From positions 25,151-89,150 of the forward strand of contig ONOG01000007.1 of the NCBI GenBank assembly GCA_900319385.1: 64,000 bases of DNA, in the 5' to 3' direction. Shown here one piece after another: positions 17,001 through 25,745 of the stretch. The stretch comes from an uncultured Prevotellaceae bacterium (GTDB lineage: Bacteria > Bacteroidota > Bacteroidia > Bacteroidales > Bacteroidaceae). Below the pieces are notes generated by a model that was not told the origin of the DNA, did not search any database, and saw nothing but the letters and a program-made list of their open reading frames with translations. How positions within the stretch are numbered: the first letter of the stretch is position 1; every line of letters begins with the position of its first letter. The position numbers and the translations under genes were made by a program.

Positions 17001-20000
17001 AGTGCTGCCAACACCTATCTTGCTGCCGGTCACTATCCCAACACGCTCAGCGCCGTGCTGACCGAACATGCCGACGTGACCATTGGCTATCGCTCGGACA
17101 ACACCAACGAATGGACCTGTATCGACAACTTCAAGCTGCGCTACTACGGTCCGCTCGACCTCTCTGAATACGAAGCACAGCTGGCTCTGGCTGTCGACGA
17201 AGCCAACAATCTCGTCCTGCCCACCAAGCAGAAAGGCATTCTCGACGACGTCGTGACAGAGAACAACAAGACCTACACCAGCGAAGCAGACTACCAAGCT
17301 GCCATCGCCAACATCAACGCAGCGAAGGCTGTTGCCCAGCCGTTCGTCGAGCCGTACGCCCAGTACAAGCAGATGAAGCAGATGATTCAGGAGCGCTTCA
17401 TCGGCCAGACCGAGGTCTATACCGACGAAACGGATGCTGCGACGACCTACACCAACAACATCACAGGCAAGGATACCGAGGTCGAACAGGCCGAAGCCGT
17501 GGCCGACATCGAGGCAGCCACCGCTGCCCTGTGGACCGAGGCGCTCAACTTCGTCAAGGCTGTGAAGATCAACGAAGGACAGGGTTTCGACCTCACGTGG
17601 ATGATTCAGGATGCCGACTTCAGCGACTCGAGCTACAAGAATTTCTGGACTGAGACCTGCGCCAGCACGAATGCCCACGGCGTGGTCGGCGGCAACAACA
17701 TCCTGCGCTACTACGCCTGCGACTTCGACGTCCGCCAGACACTGCCCTACGTGATGCCGGCAGGTGCCTATAAGATGACCGTCGATGGCTTCGAACGCAC
17801 CAACTCGCCCATAAACGATGCCTACACGCAGTATGCAGCAGGCAACAGCACCGTCACCGCCGTGGTCTATATGAACGACAACGAACAGACGCTGATGAAC
17901 CTGTTCGACGTGCAGAGCGTGACGGACAATAGCCTGGGCGGCGTGCAGCCCAGCGGCGCGTCGTTCTACATTGCCGACGGCAGTTCGGCTGCCAGCAAGT
18001 ACATCGACGCCGGACACTACCCCAACACGCTGATTGCCGTCCTTGCCGACGATGCCGAAGCCACTATCGGCTACCGCTGCGCCAACTCCAACGCATGGAC
18101 CGCCGTCGATAACTTCCGCCTCTGGTACATTGGCGAAGTGCCCAGCATCGAGATCGCTACGAAGGCGAACGAACTCAACCCCATCTGCGCACCCATCACC
18201 CTCAGCACCGACGACGAGCAAATCGACGCGCTCTACCTCGTAGGCTCTGTCGGCGAGGGCACCGCCCTGCTCTACCCCGTCAGCACCGTCGCCCCGGGCA
18301 CTCCTTGCGTGGCACTCGTCAACACGAGCACGCTGCGTGCACCGATGGAGGTGACCAGCAGCAAGACCTATGTGCTGCCTTGGGACGGTGGCACGCTCCA
18401 GCCCGACGACGCGAACTACACTTGGACATACGTCGATCTGGCTGATGCCAGTCACGCAGCCGACGAACTCACCCTGCAAGTCCTCGACCCGATGGCAATG
18501 GACTTCGCGGTCAACATCGAGAACCTCGCCGCCCGCAAGTTCCTCAGCAACGTCACCTACGTCGGTGCGAGCGAACCTTCGGTCGTTGCGAAGTACAACG
18601 TCGCTCCGCCCACACGCCGCGACATCCCCAACGCTGTGATGATTCCGATGCCCCTCGGTCTCACCACGGGCGCCACGGTCAGCCTCGACGACGGCACCAC
18701 AGTTGATGTTGCTGCCGGCGATGCGGCTGCCTACATCTACAACCTGCTCCCTGCCCAGACCTACAGCTACAGCATTACGGCCGAAGGAACCACGGTCGGC
18801 CAGGGCCAGTTCACCACCACCGGCACCCTGCGCATGGTCTATGCGCCGTCGGCCTACAACATCCGCGACCTCGGCGGCTGGCGGGCTCAGGACGGCAAGC
18901 GCACCAACTACGGCCACCTGTTCCGCGGCTCCACCCTCAACGGCTATGCCACGGCAACGGCTGAAGACCTGCAGACGCTGCGCGACCTCGGCGTGGGCGG
19001 CGAAATCGACCTGCGCTACCGCGAGGACCACGACAAGGACATGGGCTGCGGCACCTCGGCCTTCGGCTTCGGCACAGCCGACTACTACTTCGCCGCTGCC
19101 AACGACTGGACGGCTGCCAACATCAGCGAGGCCGGCACACAACAGCGGCTGAAGCAGGAGTTTGACTTCATTCTCGACCACTTCCGTCAGGACAAAGCCG
19201 TCTATTACCACTGCGCATGGGGTGCCGACCGCACGGGACTGCTCACCCTCATGCTCGAAGGTATCCTCGGCGTCGAACTCGACCAGATCTACAAGGACTA
19301 CGAGCTCACCTCGTTCTCGGCTGCCCCTGGAGCTACGAACCGTCTGAAGACTTCGTTCCAGGACCGCATCGACGTCATCCAGGCACTCGAGGGCGAAACG
19401 CTGCGCGATAAGTTCGAAAACTACTTCACGAACAAGCTCGGCGTTTCGGCCGACGACATCGCCTACTTCCGCAGTGTCATGCTCAGCGACGACGAAGAGC
19501 CGGCCGTCGAACCCGTAGCCTACGAATTCGTGGCCAGCGAATGGCCCGCAGGCGACCCCGCACGCATCTCTGCCGAGAACGTCACGGTGGACACCGAGGC
19601 CAACACCATCACCGTCAGCAACACCGAAGGCGACAACAACGTGGCCCTGCGTTTCCAGACCACCAATCGCTACTACGTCACCCCCGAGCAACGCTACTTC
19701 ACCATCCGCGCCACGGGTCTGCACACCGGCGAAGGCAAGTCCTACCTCTGGTGGCTCAACAACGCCAACCACGCCAGCCAGGTAGCACCGACCACCATCT
19801 ACCTCGATGGCGACGTAACCGTCTTCGCCTGGGACATCCGCACCTGCGGACTGGGCGACAACTTCTCGACGACGGAGAACACCGAGCTCCAGACCATCGG
19901 CGACTGGGTGACCACCTTCGGCATGACAATGGCTGCCGGCACCACACCCGTGGTCATCTCCTACATCGGATTCGAGGAGAGCGTGCCCGAACCCGTCGAA

Positions 20001-20639
20001 GAGTATGAGTACAGCTTCCTCGCCAGCGAATGGCCCGCAGGCGACCCAGGACGCATCTCTGCCAGCAACGTGAGCGTGGACGACGTGGCCAACACCATCA
20101 CCATCGCCAACACGGCAGGGCCGAACAACGTGGCGCTGAACTTCGAGTCCGAACGCATACTCTACGTCGAAGAGGGCATCCGCTACTTTGTCATCCAGGG
20201 CACAGGGCTCTCGACCGACGAAGGCAGTGCCAAGCTCTGGTGGCTGAACGCCAAGAACAACGGCGGCGAAATGCCCCCGACCCTCGTCCGCACCGACGAC
20301 GACGGCACCGTCACCCTGCTCTGGGACATCCAGACCGACGCCACCTTCGCCAGCGGCTTCAACGCCACGGGACGCACCTATCTCGACACGACGGGTGCCG
20401 CCACCTGGGGCTGGACCACGACCTTCGGCCTGACGATGGCCGACGAAGCCGAGCCTGTCGTCATCACCAACATCGGCTACCTGAAGGCCGACGACGAACT
20501 CGTGACCGGCATCGAAGAGACGTTCAACGCGCAAAGCACGAAGCACGGCGAAGTATATGACCTGAGCGGACGCCGCATCCGCACCCTCACGAAGGGCGGC
20601 CTATACATTATCGACGGAAAGAAGGTGCTGGTAAAGTGA
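14013..20639 (+). CDS. Giant secreted protein with tyrosine-phosphatase-family domain and sorting tail
   Basis: 2208 aa, starting MKIMRKKSFLWLMLSLFALT (signal peptide); an upstream in-frame ATG would bury it. Order: YLYN-type binding modules (about 30-190 and 390-520), a beta-sandwich ending ICFNNVRLTRY (about 215-380), further sandwiches, and a duplicated block of about 325 residues (DLTWMIQDADFS in both copies) with helical FIVAR-like parts. Residues about 1610-1830 are a Y_phosphatase3/dual-specificity-like domain: NIRDLGGW, then HCAWGADRTG with Cys1734 and Arg1740, so the CX5R signature is intact. Two copies of a WWLN module (about 1838-1987 and 2000-2155) precede the tail YDLSGRRIRTLTKGGLYIID. 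Likely exported by type IX secretion. The substrate (protein, phosphoinositide or other) is unknown. Confidence 0.88.
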   Translation: MKIMRKKSFLWLMLSLFALTAWAELPATGDTGYLYNAATGKFFSSGVTSVSNSGALVDDYGIPVEIKNEGAATEFAGHTYLRLQLCDYYGRYLRIVAGGLDCAGSSYHKWAVTEVEDGVFVLRCIYQSSQVAYATKGYYVAIDENDCLVLVDGLDNAAQWIFVTGEQQRTLVQNAYNERVSAMATLMDITAANVSELEAALADYTPVDVTSSITNPTLYENLDGWTVNNIQGTAISNGSYQIQNAAGTQATCSQVVEGLQPGIYKVEVQAFYRATAMDRCKTFGDEGFYFTNAYIEANNERVQVIDWYSIAFEDYTKPNSRSHIKDEFNEGSKYTNTLYTTVGENGLLNLTISVPSYSASEYPNWICFNNVRLTRYDAPVAEKPIVEGTYYLYNPSADLWFNYGGDDDYTAVLKQHGEPLRVFVYENTVGFGTALDSRYLNASAATENARSTGATYFTYTYNPDGTYTFRSEVGLMGYSGTKAERLSQTKIAMDMTNPDDLGTHWQLLTKDELLARFSEASEENPVDATFLITCPNFDRHHSGLSAWSGNSTGNNTGFLCNNSGWVFNVTNACWQKLTGVPNGTYLLTAQAFYRHGSNTEVMAQTEESMPRQGVIYANDQETFVHPILWSGALQATNIYSANGGNGRAYGDAGYIPYFENGGSKASTDACIAFDHSLYFGNEVKVTVMDGELTIGAKIKELTTNSWMAYDNFELWYLGMPEDLTTYEEALAQVVNEANNLVLPTKAKETLDAVITEYNKEYTTAADYTAAIDAITTAKETAQPIAEGYAKYNDLKQMIQENLVDQTSAYTDESGATDQLNTQLAAIDDSPMVNQAESATDLNMALQAAWTVTLKWMEGVTVNPEVGIDLTWMIQDADFSNASYKNYWEESGVSGGTVGVTHGVMRYMNTSFDLRQTLPYRLPAGAYKLTADGFERTHSPLSTAYSNYTAGTSVVKGYIFFNSDEQLVWNLLDMQDVKDNSLGGVDSGGGFYVPDGSSAANTYLAAGHYPNTLSAVLTEHADVTIGYRSDNTNEWTCIDNFKLRYYGPLDLSEYEAQLALAVDEANNLVLPTKQKGILDDVVTENNKTYTSEADYQAAIANINAAKAVAQPFVEPYAQYKQMKQMIQERFIGQTEVYTDETDAATTYTNNITGKDTEVEQAEAVADIEAATAALWTEALNFVKAVKINEGQGFDLTWMIQDADFSDSSYKNFWTETCASTNAHGVVGGNNILRYYACDFDVRQTLPYVMPAGAYKMTVDGFERTNSPINDAYTQYAAGNSTVTAVVYMNDNEQTLMNLFDVQSVTDNSLGGVQPSGASFYIADGSSAASKYIDAGHYPNTLIAVLADDAEATIGYRCANSNAWTAVDNFRLWYIGEVPSIEIATKANELNPICAPITLSTDDEQIDALYLVGSVGEGTALLYPVSTVAPGTPCVALVNTSTLRAPMEVTSSKTYVLPWDGGTLQPDDANYTWTYVDLADASHAADELTLQVLDPMAMDFAVNIENLAARKFLSNVTYVGASEPSVVAKYNVAPPTRRDIPNAVMIPMPLGLTTGATVSLDDGTTVDVAAGDAAAYIYNLLPAQTYSYSITAEGTTVGQGQFTTTGTLRMVYAPSAYNIRDLGGWRAQDGKRTNYGHLFRGSTLNGYATATAEDLQTLRDLGVGGEIDLRYREDHDKDMGCGTSAFGFGTADYYFAAANDWTAANISEAGTQQRLKQEFDFILDHFRQDKAVYYHCAWGADRTGLLTLMLEGILGVELDQIYKDYELTSFSAAPGATNRLKTSFQDRIDVIQALEGETLRDKFENYFTNKLGVSADDIAYFRSVMLSDDEEPAVEPVAYEFVASEWPAGDPARISAENVTVDTEANTITVSNTEGDNNVALRFQTTNRYYVTPEQRYFTIRATGLHTGEGKSYLWWLNNANHASQVAPTTIYLDGDVTVFAWDIRTCGLGDNFSTTENTELQTIGDWVTTFGMTMAAGTTPVVISYIGFEESVPEPVEEYEYSFLASEWPAGDPGRISASNVSVDDVANTITIANTAGPNNVALNFESERILYVEEGIRYFVIQGTGLSTDEGSAKLWWLNAKNNGGEMPPTLVRTDDDGTVTLLWDIQTDATFASGFNATGRTYLDTTGAATWGWTTTFGLTMADEAEPVVITNIGYLKADDELVTGIEETFNAQSTKHGEVYDLSGRRIRTLTKGGLYIIDGKKVLVK
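16188..18130 (+). repeat. Internal tandem duplication (about 0.98 kb x 2) in the phosphatase gene
   Basis: Two successive segments (about 16188-17150 and 17168-18130) encode the same order of motifs: NEANNLVLPTK, then KQMIQE, DLTWMIQDADFS, RQTLPY, DGFERT, DNSLGGV, AGHYPNTL. The copies have diverged substantially, so this is an old duplication. Confidence 0.85.
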
Positions 20640-20690
20640 CGTAACGCACACTGAGAGCGCGGACGTCCCCGTCCGCCATACAGACAACAA

Positions 20691-20763
20691 TCCCGAAGGG
20701 ACGACAGAACACAGGCAGGGGTGAAGCGCAACCCCTGCCTGTGTTTTGTCATCCCCTCGGGAC
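20691..20763. terminator. Long imperfect hairpin after the first phosphatase gene
   Basis: A 15-bp perfect inner stem (20708-20722 with 20731-20745) is extended outward by an imperfect stem including TCCCGAAGGGA against TCCCCTCGGGA, followed by a run of T. A smaller hairpin, GCGGAC/GTCCGC, lies at 20659-20676. Confidence 0.75.
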
Positions 20764-20790
20764 TATTTTTTTTACAGGACAACCGTAAAA

Positions 20791-21007
20791 TTTTATACCA
20801 TGAATTAGTTCTAATGAGTTCTAATTTCAGAGATGATTATTCCTTTTATGCGACCATGAATTGTGAAGCCTTACGGCTTTATTGCCACAGAACAGGAATA
20901 GATGCGGAGCATCCCCAATTCATGGTTGCCAAAGAATCAAGCTTTTGGGAAGCAGGGGGGAGAGCAGGCAAAATTAGAACTCATTAGAAATAATTCATGG
21001 TATAAAA
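20791..21007. mobile_element. 217-bp element with 37-bp terminal inverted repeats (MITE-like)
   Basis: The ends, 20791-20827 and 20971-21007, are inverted copies with one mismatch, each holding CCATGAATTA and CTAATGAGTTCTAATTT. An inner inverted pair, ACCATGAATTG and its complement, nests within. No transposase frame is present; the only open frame crossing it has no recognisable domain. It could be a non-autonomous transposon or a structured RNA. Confidence 0.6.
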
Positions 21008-21133
21008 AATGACTTTCGAAACTTAATGAACATCATTTCATGGGATTGATGCCAAGATTTTCGCAGATTGACGCGTAGAATGCCGTCGCATGACGCCTGC
21101 TACGTCGCCCCCAAAACTGATTTGGAGTACGGA

Positions 21134-21221
21134 TAATACTCGGCCGCTGCACAGAATATACTCGGTCGGTGCGCAGAAAAAAATCGGTCGGTGCGCAGAA
21201 TATACTCGGCCGCTGCGCAGA
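21134..21221. repeat. 22-bp tandem array, four units
   Basis: Units begin at 21134, 21156, 21178 and 21200; all contain TCGGYCGSTGC followed by RCAGA. The array overlaps the start of the 21-bp-period element at 21213. Confidence 0.9.
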
Positions 21222-21328
21222 GAAAGTTCAAAATATCATTGAAATTTTCAGAAATTCCATTGATATTCTTGAAAATTCCACTGATATTTCTACAAATTTC
21301 AATGATATTTTGACGTTTCTCCGCGCAA
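21213..21328. repeat. 21-bp-period palindromic element, copy 1
   Basis: Four units of 21 bp, each built around ATTGATATT or a similar palindrome, enclosed by inverted arms (GCGCAGAGAAAG against CTTTCTCCGCGC type). Both strands are open; plus-strand heptads read NIIEIFR, NSIDILE, NSTDIST, NFNDILT. The stretch 21329-21606 holds no gene that I can support. Confidence 0.85.
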
Positions 21329-21606
21329 TGGCTGTGTTTGATGTGGGGCGCCGCCGAGTTCTTTCTTCGCAATAGACGAGTTTTGTGTGTGCTGCCGCCG
21401 AATCCGTGGGGCTGCACGGCGATGTGTGCGGTGCGACGTGGGCGTTTCTGCTTGCCCGACGTCGTGTCGCGACGGCGAAGCGTATCGCCACACAATCAGT
21501 TTCCTACGTTTTGTAAAAATCATTCACAACGTTTCAGTATTCCTTCATTCTGTGGCTCATGCGCAAAAAAGGTAAAAAAAATCTTTGCGATATTGTAAAA
21601 ATAATG

Positions 21607-21614
21607 TAACTTTG
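21607..21614 (+). promoter_or_regulatory. -7 box TAACTTTG for the second phosphatase gene
   Basis: Exact TAnnTTTG match 35 bp before the ATG at 21649. Confidence 0.65.
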
Positions 21615-21648
21615 CCCATTGACGACTCATCTAACTAATCAAGAAAAC

Positions 21649-24600
21649 ATGAAACACCTACGACTAAGACTACTCCCCCTACTGGCAGTCGTGCTGCCCC
21701 TTGCCGCCGTGGCACAGACGGAACGGCAGGACCTGACCAGCCGACTCGTGAATCCTTCGTTCGAGACGGGAACGACCGATGGCTGGATTACTTCGACCGT
21801 GGGCGGCACCGAAATCGGTGCGCGTGAGAACTCGATCGAGGTCTATGCCACCAGCGGCTGCGACGGACTCTGGCTGTTCAACACCTGGTATTCGGCCAAC
21901 GACTACACGTTCGTTGCCCCCAACCAGTTTGTCGAACAGCAGGTGAACAACCTGCCCGCCGGCGAATACAGGCTCGTGGCCCTCGCTGCCAGCGACACAT
22001 ACGCTAGTGTAAAGACGCCCATCGAGCTGTTTGCCAATACCTACGGCGTGGAGTTCGTGCCGCCGCACAAGAGTACGTTCACCGAGTATGAGCTGCCTTT
22101 CTTCGTCAGTCCGCAGACGCTGAACGTGAAGTTGGGAATGCGAAGCCGCAGCTGGTTCAAAGCCGACCACTTCCGCCTCTACTATCTCGGCGAGACGGAC
22201 GCCTACCATGCCGAGATGGAGCGTGGCGAAGGCGGGACGGGACTGGGCACCGCCCTCGTCGATTACCACGACGGCTACTATGCCGACGGCTGGACGCTCA
22301 GCGAAATCGGGGCTCACACGCACGGCGACTTCCCCATCGTGACGAACAACATGGACGAAACCATCTTCGAGGCTTCGCGCTTCCAATACTGGACGGGCAT
22401 GGGCTACCAACTGGGCAACGCCCGGCTGACGTACAGCTATGAGGGACTGACGCCCGGCTGGTATGAGTTTCGTTCGAAAGTGCGCGTGTATGACGAAAAC
22501 GGAGACTTCGACGGAACGGCCCAGGGACTGTATATCACGGCGAACACGAGCGAAGCACCCATCGAGGAAGGCAGCGAAATCACTGCTGGCGGACTGTCGG
22601 GCAAGGGTTTCATGGGCGAATACCGCGTGATGGCCGAAGTGGGCGACGACGGACGGCTGACGGTGGGTTTCCACACACAGAACGCCTCGTTCAACTGGCT
22701 GGCGTGGACTCAGGCGCGCGTGATCTTCCACGGCAGCAACGAGCCCATCGACGATGCCTGGTTCCACGAGTACGAACGGCTGGTGTCGGTGGCGGGCCAA
22801 GCTGAGAACCCAGGTGCGTTTACCGACGCAGCAGCACAGGCACTGGCCCAGCTGCGTGCCGCCCGCACCGACAGCGAGGCGGAAGCCATCGTCGCACAGC
22901 TGCGCAGTGCGGTGCTCGAACTGGTGAAGACGAGTCCGGCACGCGACGGGCTCTACGACCTCTCGGCCCTCATCGTCAACGGCGACCTGACGGACGGCAG
23001 CCGCGGATGGACCACCAGCGGTGCCGACCTGCGCTGCAGCGAAGCCGGCGTGGGCAACGTGACCTGCACCGCCAGCAGCGCCTCGGTGCGGCAGGTGCTG
23101 AGCAATATGCCTGCCGGCCACTACACGCTGATGGCGCAAGGCTTCAGCCGACCCACCGACCCTGCGACCTACATGCACGACTACGAACAGGGCATCGACC
23201 GCCGCGAGGCGTACCTCACACTGAACGGCGAACGGGTGGCACTGCAGTCGATCATGGCCGGACGACGCTACAACGTCGGCCGACTGAGCAGCATCACAGC
23301 AGCCATCGACGGACGTGGCGTGCCCGAAAGCAAGGCTGCCGTGCCCACATGGTTTGAGCTGGGTGACTACTGGAACTCGGTCAGCACCACGCTCGACGCC
23401 GACGGCACGCTCGACCTGGGCATCGACATCGCGGCTGCGAAACCGGCTGCAAGCTGGACCGCCTTCGGCCACTTCCGCCTGCTCTACGGCAACGAAGTGC
23501 CCGAGGTGACGCTGTCGAACGACGACACCGAACTCGACATCCGCGTGCCCACCACCGCCCATGTGGTGCTGCAACGTATGTTCACGGCGGGAGCCTTTGT
23601 CCCGCTCTGCCTGCCCTTCGACCTCACGGCCGACATGTTTGACGAAATCTACGGCGTAGGTTCGTCGGACGAAAAGACGGCAACAATCTACCGCGTCGGC
23701 CATGTGCGTGCCGGCGAACCCTGCGTGGTGCGCATGATGAGCGACACCGAGGCTATCGACTTCGGCACCGTCGTCCTCTCGCCTGCACAGGCCGACAGCT
23801 ACCTGCTGCCCTGGGGCGGCGGTGAACTGCGGCGCAACTACATCCGCACCGAGCGCCGCGATCCGAACTACAGCTGGCAGTTCGTGCCCATGTCGAAGAC
23901 GACGGCTGTGTCGGGCACCGCACTTTCGTTCCTGCCGCTCGACCCCATGCACATGAACTTTACGGCCCATCTGGAGAACATGAGCGCACGCCGATTCCTC
24001 TCAGAGAACACTTACACGCTCAGCAACGACAGCCAAATCCGCAACTACTACCGCACCGCGCCGCCCATGCGCCGCGACACGCCCAACCCCGTCATGGTGC
24101 CCACGATGAGCGACGGAGCCACCGAGCTGTTTGTCGAGTGGAGCGAAACGCCCGACTTCGCCACGGCCCAGCGTCGCAAGGTGCTGCCTGGCGAACCCGC
24201 CTACGTGCCTAACCTCGTGCCGCAGCGCGGCTACTACTACCGCGTCGTGGCCGACGGCGAGACCGTGAGCAAGGGATCGTTCCTCACCGACGGACGCCTG
24301 CGCATGATCTATGCGCCCTCGGCCAACAACATTCGCGACCTGGGCGGATGGCCGACCATCGACCTGACGAAACGTCTGGCGTACGGCCGCATCTTCCGCG
24401 GCAGCGAACTGAACGGAGCTCATGTGGCGACCGACTACGACCTGCAGGTGCTGCGCGACCTGGGCATCGACGCCGAAATCGACCTGCGTTGGAACGCGTC
24501 GTGGGACAACGACGGAGTCGGCATCTCGGCCTTCGGCTTCGGCAGCGACAAATACTACTTCGCAGCCGCCAACGACTGGCTGGCCGAAGACTTCACGAAG

Positions 24601-25638
24601 GAGGAGAGCCAACGCCACTGGCGCGAAGAGTTCCAGCTCGTGCTCCAGACCCTGCGACGCGGCAAGGCACTGTACTTCCACTGTGTGTGGGGCGCCGACC
24701 GCACAGGACTGTTCTCCATGCTGCTCGAAGGCATCCTCGGCATGCACTTCGACGCCGTGTTCAAGAACTACGAACTGACGTCCTACTCGCTGGCAGGCCT
24801 GCGCCTGAAGAACGACTGGCAGGACCGCATCGAATACATCAACGGACTCGAAGGCACGACGCTGCGCGACAAGTTTGAGAACTACTTCATCAATACGCTC
24901 GGCATTTCGAAGGACGACATCGACTACTTCCGCAGCGTGATGCTCGAAGATGTCAGCATGAAGCCCGAAGTGATCGACGAGCGCATCGACTACGTCTGCA
25001 ACCAGAACGGAAAAACTGACGCCACGGTGGTCATCTCGCTGAAGGCTGGCGAACGCAACGCCGTCGTCCTGCCCTTCAGCATCAACAGTGCCGCCATGCG
25101 CAAAGCCTTCGGCAGCGGGTCGTCGATGGAAAGCATCAAGAGTTTCGACGGGCAGGAACTGGTGTCGCAAAAGCTCTATTCATCGACAGCCCATGTCCCC
25201 TTCATCCTCACGCCGGCCAGCGTGAACGAGGACAACACCTACCAGTTCACGGGCATCACGCTCGTGCGTGGCGGTGCCAGTTCGATACCCTTCGACGGCG
25301 GACGCTTCTACGGAGTCTATGAAACGACGACCGACCTCGCGTCAGCAGCCCTCCCCGGACAGACGTTCTACGTGCTGAAGGACAACCACTTCTGCAAGGC
25401 AGACGAAGCAGCCACGCTCAAAGGCCTGCACGCCTATCTGCAACTCAACACGACGGACGCCGACGTCCTGCCCACCGACCTCTACTTCCAAGGCGAGACG
25501 CCGACGGGCATCGATGAAGTGAAAAGTGAAAAGTTAAATACGAAAACGGACGGTGCAGCTTACGACCTGACGGGCCGCCGCGTCGCCACACCCACCAAGG
25601 GCTTGTATATCATCGGAGGACGGAAGGTGCTGAAATAA
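21649..25638 (+). CDS. Second secreted tyrosine-phosphatase-family protein with sorting tail
   Basis: 1329 aa, starting MKHLRLRLLPLLAVVLPLAA (signal peptide). Two or three beta-sandwich modules (NPSFETGTTDGW ... DHFRLYYLG; then another ending FGHFRLLYG near residue 620) precede a beta region (FVPLCLPFDLTADMF ... LLPWGGGEL) and an FN3-like stretch (VPNLVPQRGYYYRV). Residues about 888-1105 are the phosphatase domain: NIRDLGGW, AEIDLRW, then HCVWGADRTG with Cys1012 and Arg1018, intact CX5R. A region with VVLPFSINSAAM follows, then the tail YDLTGRRVATPTKGLYIIGG. The region from about residue 620 onward is homologous to the 14013 protein. The linker before the tail (EVKSEKLNTK) is encoded by the 7-bp GTGAAAA repeat. 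Confidence 0.88.
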   Translation: MKHLRLRLLPLLAVVLPLAAVAQTERQDLTSRLVNPSFETGTTDGWITSTVGGTEIGARENSIEVYATSGCDGLWLFNTWYSANDYTFVAPNQFVEQQVNNLPAGEYRLVALAASDTYASVKTPIELFANTYGVEFVPPHKSTFTEYELPFFVSPQTLNVKLGMRSRSWFKADHFRLYYLGETDAYHAEMERGEGGTGLGTALVDYHDGYYADGWTLSEIGAHTHGDFPIVTNNMDETIFEASRFQYWTGMGYQLGNARLTYSYEGLTPGWYEFRSKVRVYDENGDFDGTAQGLYITANTSEAPIEEGSEITAGGLSGKGFMGEYRVMAEVGDDGRLTVGFHTQNASFNWLAWTQARVIFHGSNEPIDDAWFHEYERLVSVAGQAENPGAFTDAAAQALAQLRAARTDSEAEAIVAQLRSAVLELVKTSPARDGLYDLSALIVNGDLTDGSRGWTTSGADLRCSEAGVGNVTCTASSASVRQVLSNMPAGHYTLMAQGFSRPTDPATYMHDYEQGIDRREAYLTLNGERVALQSIMAGRRYNVGRLSSITAAIDGRGVPESKAAVPTWFELGDYWNSVSTTLDADGTLDLGIDIAAAKPAASWTAFGHFRLLYGNEVPEVTLSNDDTELDIRVPTTAHVVLQRMFTAGAFVPLCLPFDLTADMFDEIYGVGSSDEKTATIYRVGHVRAGEPCVVRMMSDTEAIDFGTVVLSPAQADSYLLPWGGGELRRNYIRTERRDPNYSWQFVPMSKTTAVSGTALSFLPLDPMHMNFTAHLENMSARRFLSENTYTLSNDSQIRNYYRTAPPMRRDTPNPVMVPTMSDGATELFVEWSETPDFATAQRRKVLPGEPAYVPNLVPQRGYYYRVVADGETVSKGSFLTDGRLRMIYAPSANNIRDLGGWPTIDLTKRLAYGRIFRGSELNGAHVATDYDLQVLRDLGIDAEIDLRWNASWDNDGVGISAFGFGSDKYYFAAANDWLAEDFTKEESQRHWREEFQLVLQTLRRGKALYFHCVWGADRTGLFSMLLEGILGMHFDAVFKNYELTSYSLAGLRLKNDWQDRIEYINGLEGTTLRDKFENYFINTLGISKDDIDYFRSVMLEDVSMKPEVIDERIDYVCNQNGKTDATVVISLKAGERNAVVLPFSINSAAMRKAFGSGSSMESIKSFDGQELVSQKLYSSTAHVPFILTPASVNEDNTYQFTGITLVRGGASSIPFDGGRFYGVYETTTDLASAALPGQTFYVLKDNHFCKADEAATLKGLHAYLQLNTTDADVLPTDLYFQGETPTGIDEVKSEKLNTKTDGAAYDLTGRRVATPTKGLYIIGGRKVLK
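25519..25539 (+). repeat. 7-bp GTGAAAA repeat inside the tail linker
   Basis: Units GTGAAAA, GTGAAAA, GTTAAAT in frame, encoding VKSEKLN just before the sorting tail of the 21649 protein. Confidence 0.75.
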
Positions 25639-25676
25639 AGCCCTCCGCCAGACCCGACAGCCTACGCCGGACATAC

Positions 25677-25722
25677 AGCCTCCCCCCAGCCCCCTCGTTC
25701 GGAGAGGGACTGGGGGGAGGCT
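25677..25722. terminator. GC-rich palindrome/terminator between convergent genes
   Basis: A 46-bp near-perfect palindrome whose arms begin AGCCTCCCCCCAGCCCCCTC. It lies between the plus stop at 25638 and the minus stop at 25746. Composition is like the arms of the in-frame palindromic elements. Confidence 0.75.
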
Positions 25723-25745
25723 TTCGGTTGTTTGAGGGAGAGGCT

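Noticed and set aside
16569..20546. A 1325-codon open frame on the minus strand
   Set aside because: It lies entirely antisense to the 14013 phosphatase gene, has no recognisable domain or signal, and is a by-product of high GC and codon use.
20721..20987. An 88-codon open frame across the 217-bp inverted-repeat element
   Set aside because: It starts inside a terminator hairpin and crosses the repeat arms; no domain or signal. More likely part of the repeat.
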